NCBI GenBank assembly: GCA_031289875.1
Contig: JAITOO010000185.1
Span: forward strand, 1 to 11,560
Length of the DNA: 11,560 nt
Origin: Flavobacteriaceae bacterium
GTDB taxonomy: Bacteria > Bacteroidota > Bacteroidia > Flavobacteriales > Weeksellaceae
Direction of reading: 5' to 3'
Shown here: positions 6,469 to 11,560 of the stretch, piece after piece
How positions within the stretch are numbered: the stretch's first letter is position 1
Layout: the number at the start of each line of letters is the position of its first letter
Position numbers and translations under genes: made by a program
Notes under the pieces: generated by a model
Database searches by the model: none
What the model was told of the DNA's origin: nothing
What the model saw: the letters and a program-made list of their open reading frames with translations, nothing else

Positions 6469-9099
6469 ATGGATTTTAATAAATTAACCATCAAATCGCA
6501 GGAAGCCTTGCAGCAAGCCCAAGTAATTGCACAAGGCATGGAAAATCAAGCCATTGAGACGGCTCACTTGCTCAAAGTTCTTTTGGAAAGCGAGGCAAGC
6601 GTGATTACTTTTATACTCAAAAAGCAAAATTCAAACTTAGCATACATCAATTCAGAACTTCAAACGATTCTTTCGAGCCTGCCCAAAGTTTCGGGCGGAC
6701 AATTGTATCTTTCGCAAAACGCCAATAAAGCATTAAACGACGCACAGTTGGAGGCAAACAAAATGAAAGATGAATTTGTTAGTTTGGAACATATTTTTTT
6801 AGGGATTTTTTCTGTCAATGACAAGATTTCTCAATTACTCAAAAATCAAGGAGTTACCAAAGACGGCGTGCTGAAAGCCATTGAAGAAATCAGAAAGGGC
6901 GAACGCGTAACGTCCCCATCGGCAGAAGATACCTACAATTCCCTGAACAAATATGCCAAGAATTTGAATGAACTCGCTCAGGAAGGTAAATTGGACCCCG
7001 TTATTGGGCGGGACGACGAGATCCGCCGCGTGCTGCAAATCCTTTCCCGAAGGACAAAAAACAACCCGATTCTTATCGGCGAGCCGGGCGTTGGAAAAAC
7101 GGCTATAGCAGAAGGAATTGCACACCGAATCATCAACGGCGACGTTCCCGAAAATTTAAAAGATAAAACCATTTATTCGCTTGATATGGGTGCGTTGATT
7201 GCAGGCGCAAAGTACAAAGGAGAGTTTGAAGAAAGGCTGAAAGCCGTTATCAAAGAGGTTACTTCGTCCGCAGGAAACATCATTTTGTTCATAGACGAGA
7301 TTCACACTCTGGTCGGCGCAGGAGGCGGAGAAGGAGCCATGGACGCAGCCAACATTTTGAAACCCGCTTTGGCTCGTGGAGAACTCCGCTCTATCGGTGC
7401 AACAACCTTGAACGAATATCAAAAATATTTTGAAAAAGATAAAGCGTTAGAGCGTCGTTTTCAGAAAGTTATGGTTGAAGAACCTGAGGTGGAAGATGCT
7501 ATCGCTATCTTGCGGGGAATTAAAGAAAAATATGAAGCGCATCACAAAGTCAGAATCAAAGACGAAGCCGTGATTGCCGCCGTCGAACTTTCCAACCGTT
7601 ATATTTCCGACCGTTTTCTTCCCGACAAGGCGATAGACCTGATGGACGAGGCTTCTGCCAAGCTCCGCATGGAAATGAACTCCAAGCCTGAAGAATTGGA
7701 TATTTTGGATAGAAAAAAAATGCAACTGGAAATTGAACGCGAAGCCGTGAAACGCGAAGCGGAAAGCCCGACTTCCAACGAGGCTTTGAAACAGTCCAAT
7801 GAAAAACGATGGGCAACTGTGAAAGAAGAATTAGCTCAGCTCAACGAAAAGCGGAATGAACTTAGCGCTTTGTGGAAAGCAGAAAAGGAACGCGCCGAGA
7901 AAGTACAGGAAATCCGAAAAAACATTGAAGAATTTAAGCAGGAAGCCGACCGCGCCGAGCGTTCAGGAGATTATGGAAAAGTCGCCGAATTGCGTTATGG
8001 AAAAATCAAAGAGCAAGAAGAACTTTTGGCAAAAGCGGAAGCTGAACTTTCCGATGACCGTCCGCGCCTGATTAAGGAAGAGGTTGATTCGGAAGATATT
8101 GCAGATGTGGTTGCCAAATGGACGGGCATACCTGTAACTAAATTAGTGCAGGGCGAACGGGAAAAACTGCTCAATTTGGAATCTGTTTTGCATCGGCGGG
8201 TTGTCGGACAAGAAGAAGCAATAGAAGCTGTCGCCGATGCTATCCGCCGAAACCGTGCAGGGCTTAACGATGAAAGAAAACCTATCGGCTCGTTTTTGTT
8301 TTTGGGAACGACGGGTGTCGGAAAAACCGAACTGGCAAAGGCTTTGGCTGAATTTCTCTTCGACGATGAAAATTCGATGACGCGTATCGACATGAGTGAA
8401 TATCAGGAAAAGCATTCTGTAAGCCGTTTGGTCGGTGCGCCTCCGGGATACGTCGGTTACGACGAAGGCGGACAACTGACTGAGGCTGTGCGCAGAAGAC
8501 CTTACTCCGTAGTGCTTTTGGACGAAATCGAAAAGGCGCATCCCGATGTGTTCAACCTCTTGCTCCAAGTCTTGGACGATGGTCGATTGACGGACAACAA
8601 AGGTCGGATGGTGAACTTCAAAAACACGATTATTGTGATGACTTCCAATCTTGGCTCTCATCTGATTCAGGAAAATTTTGAAAAATTGGAAAGCGGCAAC
8701 TACAAGGAAATTCTGGAACTTACCAAAGAGCAAGTTATGGAACTGCTGCGGAAAACATTACGCCCTGAATTTTTGAACCGAATTGACGAGACGATTGTTT
8801 TCAAACCGTTGAACCATAAGGAAATACGAAGCATTATTGATATTCAGTTGGACGCTTTGAACAAAATCCTTTCCAAGAAAGGCATTCACATGGACATGAC
8901 CGACGACGCCAAAGACTACGTGATGGGCAAAGGCTATGACCCGTCTTTTGGAGCGAGACCGCTTAAAAGGTTGATACAGCACGAGATACTGAATCAGCTG
9001 TCCAAAGAAATTTTAAGCGGAAAAGTCAATGACAATGACAACATCATTGCTGACTATTTCCCTGAAACCGGTTTGGTTTTCAGGAAGAAAGAGGTTTGA
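6469..9099 (+). CDS. clpB: ATP-dependent chaperone/disaggregase ClpB
   Basis: 876 aa, the normal ClpB length (857 in E. coli). Order: Clp N domain with two repeats (~1-150); AAA+ module 1 with Walker A GEPGVGKT (204-211), Walker B FID276E277 and arginine pair ERRF (R329/R330); the long coiled-coil middle domain (~405-530) that separates ClpB from ClpA/ClpX; AAA+ module 2 with Walker A GTTGVGKT (613-620), Walker B LLD685E686, arginine R771 in FLNRID, and sensor-2 GAR830P. No IGF/L ClpP-docking loop is seen, so it is a disaggregase working with DnaK/DnaJ, not a protease partner. A palindrome and direct repeats lie upstream. All catalytic motifs are intact. Its last 58 bp are duplicated 2 kb downstream (see repeat entries), but this copy is full-length and followed by a terminator. 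Confidence 0.98.
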   Translation: MDFNKLTIKSQEALQQAQVIAQGMENQAIETAHLLKVLLESEASVITFILKKQNSNLAYINSELQTILSSLPKVSGGQLYLSQNANKALNDAQLEANKMKDEFVSLEHIFLGIFSVNDKISQLLKNQGVTKDGVLKAIEEIRKGERVTSPSAEDTYNSLNKYAKNLNELAQEGKLDPVIGRDDEIRRVLQILSRRTKNNPILIGEPGVGKTAIAEGIAHRIINGDVPENLKDKTIYSLDMGALIAGAKYKGEFEERLKAVIKEVTSSAGNIILFIDEIHTLVGAGGGEGAMDAANILKPALARGELRSIGATTLNEYQKYFEKDKALERRFQKVMVEEPEVEDAIAILRGIKEKYEAHHKVRIKDEAVIAAVELSNRYISDRFLPDKAIDLMDEASAKLRMEMNSKPEELDILDRKKMQLEIEREAVKREAESPTSNEALKQSNEKRWATVKEELAQLNEKRNELSALWKAEKERAEKVQEIRKNIEEFKQEADRAERSGDYGKVAELRYGKIKEQEELLAKAEAELSDDRPRLIKEEVDSEDIADVVAKWTGIPVTKLVQGEREKLLNLESVLHRRVVGQEEAIEAVADAIRRNRAGLNDERKPIGSFLFLGTTGVGKTELAKALAEFLFDDENSMTRIDMSEYQEKHSVSRLVGAPPGYVGYDEGGQLTEAVRRRPYSVVLLDEIEKAHPDVFNLLLQVLDDGRLTDNKGRMVNFKNTIIVMTSNLGSHLIQENFEKLESGNYKEILELTKEQVMELLRKTLRPEFLNRIDETIVFKPLNHKEIRSIIDIQLDALNKILSKKGIHMDMTDDAKDYVMGKGYDPSFGARPLKRLIQHEILNQLSKEILSGKVNDNDNIIADYFPETGLVFRKKEV

Positions 9100-9107
9100 T
9101 TTTGAGA
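9042..9107 (+). repeat. 66-bp direct repeat, left copy (3' end of clpB)
   Basis: It covers the last 58 bp of clpB, including TGA, plus 8 bp. It is identical base for base to 11105-11170; identity stops abruptly on both sides. It contains the palindrome AAACCGGTTT (9065-9074) and a hairpin CCTGAAACC / GGTTTTCAGG (9061-9069/9075-9084, one-base bulge). Candidate attachment or recombination site (inference). Confidence 0.95.
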
Positions 9108-9123
9108 AATAAAAAGTAGTTAT

Positions 9124-9163
9124 AAAAAACCGGTTTGTTTTTACAGCAAGCCGGATTTTATTT
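9124..9163 (+). terminator. Intrinsic terminator after clpB
   Basis: The stem is CCGGTTTG (9130-9137) with CAAGCCGG (9147-9154), one G-U pair, 9-nt loop, preceded by an A-run and followed by ATTTTATTT. The A-rich left side would also help in the other orientation, for the convergent lipoprotein/membrane-protein transcript. Confidence 0.75.
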
Positions 9164-9203
9164 GTAATGAAATTACAACGGATATTTACTTTTCTTAATT
9201 AAA

Positions 9204-9390
9204 CCCTAATTCCGCCATTTTTCACGTAACAGGTAATCTAAAATATTGAAAATAAATAAATTACAAAAAAAATGTTCAATGTTACGTAAAATTTAAAAAT
9301 ACGGAATATATGAGAAAATAAAAAAAATATAATGCACAGATTTACAGACAAATACAAATATGCGTTACGTGTTTTGGAGCGGAGTTAGGG
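9204..9390. repeat. 187-bp element with imperfect ~27-bp terminal inverted repeats
   Basis: The left end, 9204-9230 (CCCTAATTCCGC ... CACGTAAC), and the right end, 9364-9390 (GTTACGTG ... GCGGAGTTAGGG), are inverted. The outer 12 bp match 11/12 and the inner 8 bp match 8/8, with a mismatched 7-bp middle. An extra copy of the inner motif, TGTTACGT, is at 9280-9287. The interior is AT-rich and non-coding. It occupies most of the 373-bp gap between clpB and the next gene. It may be a small non-autonomous element or a structured recombination/termination site. Confidence 0.55.
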
Positions 9391-9480
9391 ACTGATATAA
9401 TAGAAAAACTTGTTATAATGCTGCAAACCTGACGGTTACTAAACATCACAACAAGTCAGTATCAAAATTTAGATTTGCTC

Positions 9481-9708
9481 CTATTTTGTTCGATTTCTTA
9501 TGTATCGGTTATATATTATCAACCCCACAATATTAATAAACAGATATGTAAGTGAATGTAGAAAGACGGTTTTAATGATATTCGGATCGTCGAATATTTT
9601 ATTTTCCGGAAAATCATGTTTTGCTTTTGTAAATTCAAATAATAGATATAATAGGAACATGAAAAAACCGAAAAAAAATAATAAACCAAATTTTAATATT
9701 GTTTTCAT
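9481..9708 (-). CDS. Small two-helix membrane protein, candidate partner or immunity protein of the lipoprotein
   Basis: I take the ATG at 9708 (75 aa, MKTILKFGLL...). An upstream in-frame start at 9777 would overlap the lipoprotein gene and adds a non-hydrophobic 23 residues. Two transmembrane helices are evident, about residues 5-27 (very Phe/Leu-rich) and 46-66, joined by a short polar loop (KAKHDFPENKIFDDP). The C-terminus RYIRNRTK is basic, which by the positive-inside rule puts both ends in the cytoplasm and the loop outside. It begins 10 nt after the stop of the lipoprotein gene, so the two are almost certainly cotranscribed and probably act together at the envelope. I recognise no family. 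Small two-helix proteins next to toxin or bacteriocin genes often give self-immunity; that role is inference. Confidence 0.65.
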   Translation of the reverse strand: MKTILKFGLLFFFGFFMFLLYLLFEFTKAKHDFPENKIFDDPNIIKTVFLHSLTYLFINIVGLIIYNRYIRNRTK

Positions 9709-9718
9709 ACTTTTTGTA

Positions 9719-10510
9719 TTAACATGAAAAATATGCCATCCCTGAAGAAAAACCTGCTTCAGTTGCAATTTGAGCAAAAGCTAGTGGTGCCAGAACGCCA
9801 CCTGAAGCACCTGTATAAATTGCGGCAAAAAGACATCCTGCTCCGGCAGAGGCTGCATCAGCGGCTAAGACATTTTTTGAACAACTACTACTTGTTTCAA
9901 ATTCCGCGCTGTTTCCGGAACTTTGAAAATTTCGATTTTCTAAAGTTTTAAATTTATCATAGTTTCCAAATCCGCCTTTTTTTACAGGTAGCCAAAATTT
10001 TGCAGAATGTTGAATTACAGAGCTAAAAACTAAAAAGGATTCATAATCTCTAACTGATGAATTGGATTCTTTCATTTCCAATTCTAATTTTTTCATAAAA
10101 TCTTCTATTTTTGTAACTGATACATCATTTGCATTTAAATAGTTAATAGTTCGCTCAAAAAATTGGAAATTTTTTCTTTCTTTTAAATTCTGTTGTATAT
10201 ATACTAAATTTGTTTCAAGAGAGTGAGCTTTTTTGAATTTTAAATTATTTTCTTTAGCTATTTCTAAATCGTTAAACTTATCAATAAATTCTTTTTCCAT
10301 GTCATTGGTTGACCAATTAAAATCATTAAATGCTAATTCAAGCGTTTGATTATGTAATTCACCAATACTTCTGATTTGTTCGTCTGTTAAAATGCGTTTC
10401 TCGTCAGTATTACCTGTAAGAATATCAGAGGATTCATTATTACATGAATAAAACAAAGTAAAGGGTGAAATCAGCAAAATACTTAAAAATGAATTTTTGA
10501 TTTTTTCCAT
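9719..10510 (-). CDS. Lipoprotein with a Gly/Ala-rich, Cys-ended hydrophobic C-terminal tail (unknown function)
   Basis: 263 aa from the ATG at 10510; the frame stays open to an ATG at 10597, but only the internal start puts a signal peptide first (MEKIKN, hydrophobic core, FYSC lipobox, then NNESSD). The body (~25-205) is polar, charged and mainly helical, including ILTDEQIRSIGELHNQTLEL and SSVIQHSAKFWLP. The tail after C210 changes character: CSKNVLAADAASAGAGC..., rich in Gly/Ala/Ser, hydrophobic, with Cys at 210, 226 and as the final residue 263. Such a tail could insert in a membrane or be a processed bacteriocin-like peptide. From memory, unchecked, Bacteroidota have hypothetical lipoproteins with a W-containing motif followed by an AADA and Gly/Ala-rich tail. 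It forms a two-gene unit with the membrane protein behind it and is divergent from an XRE regulator. Function unknown. Confidence 0.8.
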   Translation of the reverse strand: MEKIKNSFLSILLISPFTLFYSCNNESSDILTGNTDEKRILTDEQIRSIGELHNQTLELAFNDFNWSTNDMEKEFIDKFNDLEIAKENNLKFKKAHSLETNLVYIQQNLKERKNFQFFERTINYLNANDVSVTKIEDFMKKLELEMKESNSSVRDYESFLVFSSVIQHSAKFWLPVKKGGFGNYDKFKTLENRNFQSSGNSAEFETSSSCSKNVLAADAASAGAGCLFAAIYTGASGGVLAPLAFAQIATEAGFSSGMAYFSC

Positions 10511-10694
10511 GTGATTTGTTTTTAATTTGGGTATAAAGTTAAAATCTTTTTTTTGAATACACACCAAATTTTGACTGAAATTAAGTTCTTTTTTCATTTT
10601 GTTTAAATTTTAAGTTAATAAATTTTATTTTAAAATTTCCGCCCAAAATTGAAAATTATTTTTACATTTACTCATTTAAAAATAAATAAATTCA

Positions 10695-10715
10695 ATTCAA
10701 AAATGAATAATTTTG
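10695..10715 (+). promoter_or_regulatory. Promoter and possible operator of the XRE regulator; likely leaderless mRNA
   Basis: TAATTTTG at 10708-10715 fits TAnnTTTG and ends only 4 nt before the ATG at 10720. Initiation 5-7 nt past the box would fall on or beside the start codon. An inverted repeat ATTCA-AAAA-TGAAT (10695-10699/10704-10708) touches the box and could be an autoregulatory site. The 122-bp gap back to the lipoprotein frame is very AT-rich; no - strand -7 box was found in it. Confidence 0.45.
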
Positions 10716-10719
10716 CAGT

Positions 10720-11082
10720 ATGAGCATAGGAACTAAAATACACAGGCTTCGAGAAGAGCGGAATTGGTCGCAGGAAGAATTGGCAGATTTGCTCGACATT
10801 TCACAGACCAAACTTCACAACATAGAAAGCGGACATTCTCAGAAAATAGATTTTCTGCTTATGGACAAGGTTTGCAAAGTTTTTGATAAAGATTTTGAAT
10901 ATTTTTTGGAAGAAAAAGTAGTTTATAATGTTGAAGAAAATAATGGACAAATAGCTCATAACATAGGAACTATCAATAATTTTCCTGAAAACCTTATCGC
11001 AGATGTCAAAAAATTGGTAGAGGACAATAAAACGAAAGACAAAATCATACAAGAATTGCGTGAACGATTGGGAGAAAAATAG
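10720..11082 (+). CDS. XRE-family helix-turn-helix transcriptional regulator with C-terminal coiled coil
   Basis: 120 aa. Residues ~5-60 form a classic HTH_3/XRE domain: IHRLREERNWSQEELADLLDIS (helices 1-2), QTKLHNIESG (recognition helix) and MDKVCKVFDKDFEYFLEE. A linker follows with NIGTINNF (~86-93), then a helical, charged C-terminus (PENLIADVKKLVEDNKTKDKIIQELRERL) that looks like a dimerising coiled coil. The protein is probably a dimeric DNA-binding repressor. It is divergent from the lipoprotein/membrane-protein pair and the only regulator inside the repeat-bounded segment, so it may control that pair or itself. No aspartyl or LexA-like protease domain is attached. The start is fixed by the domain boundary and by the -7 box immediately before it. 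A homologue with the same layout lies just to the right. Confidence 0.9.
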   Translation: MSIGTKIHRLREERNWSQEELADLLDISQTKLHNIESGHSQKIDFLLMDKVCKVFDKDFEYFLEEKVVYNVEENNGQIAHNIGTINNFPENLIADVKKLVEDNKTKDKIIQELRERLGEK

Positions 11083-11104
11083 TTGCAAAGATATTAAAAC
11101 AAGG

Positions 11105-11170
11105 CATCATTGCTGACTATTTCCCTGAAACCGGTTTGGTTTTCAGGAAGAAAGAGGTTTGATTTTGAGA
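11105..11170 (+). repeat. 66-bp direct repeat, right copy (orphan clpB 3' end)
   Basis: Identical to 9042-9107. In the clpB frame it still reads [22 protein letters not shown], but nothing upstream of it is clpB, so it is an untranslated remnant. It begins 22 bp after the XRE stop codon and is followed by unrelated sequence with no terminator. Confidence 0.95.
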
Positions 11171-11329
11171 GTGTCCGCCATTCTACCTAATACAAGGTTT
11201 AACTATTTGGAAAACATTAAAATAGACGAGTTTACATGAAATTCAAATAACGACTTAACTGATTATATGATTTTTTAGAAAATATAACAGATAGTCATTT
11301 TGAATTTTATAAACGCTGAAAATAATGCG
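11171..11329. other. Non-coding gap right of the repeat
   Basis: 159 AT-rich bp between the right repeat and the stop of the convergent regulator. I see no gene, promoter or strong terminator. One 9-mer, TCCGCCATT (11174-11182), also occurs at 9211-9219 in the left end of the 187-bp element; this could be chance or a trace of shared ancestry. AACGC/GCGTT (11312-11316/11327-11331) is a weak stem at the gene end. Confidence 0.6.
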
Positions 11330-11560
11330 TTATTTCAACTTTTCATTTTCCTCTTTCAAATGTTGGATTTCTTCTTTTAACGATTGGTTTTCCTCCTGCC
11401 ATTTATTTATTGTATTGTGCAAATCCTGTAAAATATAGTCAGGGATGTTGCAATAGACGTTGTTGTTACCTATATAGCTGCTTGATACATTCTCTATATT
11501 TTCGATATTTTGTGCAAGATTTTCATTTTCTTCATAAATATCTTCTACAGGTACATCCAA
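11330..11560 (-). CDS. C-terminal part of a second XRE-type regulator (partial, runs off the window)
   Basis: 77 codons including the TAA are in the window and the frame is open to the right edge, where the first codon is TTG (Leu in the full protein, not a start). The fragment begins LDVPVEDIYEE, the usual last helix of an XRE/HTH_3 domain, so the DNA-binding part lies past 11560. It continues with a spacer containing IGNNNVYCNIPDYILQDL, then a strong coiled coil ending NQSLKEEIQHLKEENEKLK. Order and spacing mirror the regulator at 10720-11082 (its NIGTINNFPENLIADVKKLVEDN aligns with IGNNNVYCNIPDYILQDLHNTIN), so the two are probably distant paralogues. It is convergent with that gene, with the orphan clpB end between them. 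Confidence 0.8.
   Translation of the reverse strand: MDVPVEDIYEENENLAQNIENIENVSSSYIGNNNVYCNIPDYILQDLHNTINKWQEENQSLKEEIQHLKEENEKLK

Larger units (their letters stand above)
9108..11170. mobile_element. Putative accessory cassette inserted at the clpB 3' end
   Basis: The two identical 66-bp copies of the clpB end mark a 2063-bp repeat-to-repeat unit that is visibly more AT-rich than the clpB coding region. It carries, in order, a terminator, a 187-bp inverted-repeat element, a membrane protein and a lipoprotein gene (-), and an XRE regulator (+). This is the layout left by insertion at a gene's 3' end with the end regenerated. No integrase or transposase is present, so the unit would have to be moved in trans, be a remnant, or have arisen by duplication. 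Recombination between the repeats would release the unit and leave clpB intact. Confidence 0.45.

Noticed and set aside
8143..8733. Long open frame on the - strand inside clpB (196 codons)
   Set aside because: It lies antisense to the conserved second AAA+ module, with low-complexity His/Phe/Gln-rich translation and no promoter; a by-product of clpB codon use.
9204..9390. Integron attC-like site (right end GTTAGGG, left end CCCTAAT)
   Set aside because: The R'' and R' consensus boxes (RYYYAAC / GTTRRRY) are not met at either end, the element is longer than the simplest attC sites, and no integron integrase is visible. Kept only as an inverted-repeat element.
9391..9460. Nested inverted repeats ACTGA/TCAGT and ACTTGTT/AACAAGT
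   Set aside because: Short, with a 35-bp spacer and unequal arms in AT-rich DNA; could be chance. It would serve as a weak 3' structure for the membrane-protein transcript at best.
9724..9951. Open + strand frame opposite the lipoprotein tail (75 codons)
   Set aside because: It overlaps the Gly/Ala-rich tail coding region, whose codons give Leu/Arg/Gln/His-rich antisense translation; no promoter or family signal.
10511..10597. 29-residue N-terminal extension of the lipoprotein frame
   Set aside because: It would bury the signal peptide and lipobox internally; the ATG at 10510 gives a normal lipoprotein start.
9042..11170. Assembly misjoin as the cause of the 66-bp repeat
   Set aside because: Cannot be excluded from sequence, but the intervening genes are intact, the regulator ends cleanly before the repeat and the repeat ends at sharp boundaries. 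Treated as real, with read support listed as the check.

Overview
The window looks like a chromosomal segment of a member of the Bacteroidota. The evidence is the TAnnTTTG-type -7 promoter boxes in front of several genes (412-419, 3346-3353 on the - strand, 3436-3443, 5680-5687, 10708-10715), the AT-rich intergenic DNA with weak Shine-Dalgarno signals, and the gene types: a PepSY-type membrane protein, a short secreted M1 metallopeptidase and a Cys-bearing lipoprotein. I cannot resolve order or genus from sequence alone. No rRNA, tRNA, CRISPR array or transposase is visible.

Left to right: the last 36 codons of a PepSY-type membrane protein (to 113). A 224-bp structured intergenic element follows, bounded by a perfect 11-bp inverted repeat (140-363). 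Next come a secreted tandem thioredoxin-fold protein lacking the peroxiredoxin cysteine (441-1514, +) and a convergent secreted M1 zinc metallopeptidase (1575-3299, -). Then come ribonuclease R (rnr, 3486-5633, +), an NADPH-dependent FMN reductase-type flavoprotein (5710-6240, +) and the disaggregase ClpB (6469-9099, +). Up to here this is ordinary housekeeping and stress-response sequence: RNA turnover, redox and protein disaggregation. Each of these genes seems to have its own promoter rather than belonging to one operon.

The unusual part starts at the end of clpB. The last 58 bp of clpB plus 8 bp beyond its stop codon (9042-9107) recur without a mismatch at 11105-11170. The two 66-bp copies bracket about 2 kb of visibly more AT-rich DNA. 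This holds a terminator, a 187-bp element with imperfect terminal inverted repeats (9204-9390), a - strand pair of a lipoprotein with a Cys-ended Gly/Ala-rich tail and a two-helix membrane protein, and a divergent XRE-type regulator (10720-11082) whose promoter suggests a leaderless mRNA. Just outside the right copy, a second XRE-type regulator of similar design enters from the right on the - strand (11330 to beyond 11560).

My reading is an accessory cassette inserted at the 3' end of clpB with duplication of the target end. It appears to carry a lipoprotein/membrane-protein module (possibly bacteriocin/immunity-like) under an XRE regulator. The repeat and the gene order are directly visible. 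The mobility and antagonism hypotheses are inference.
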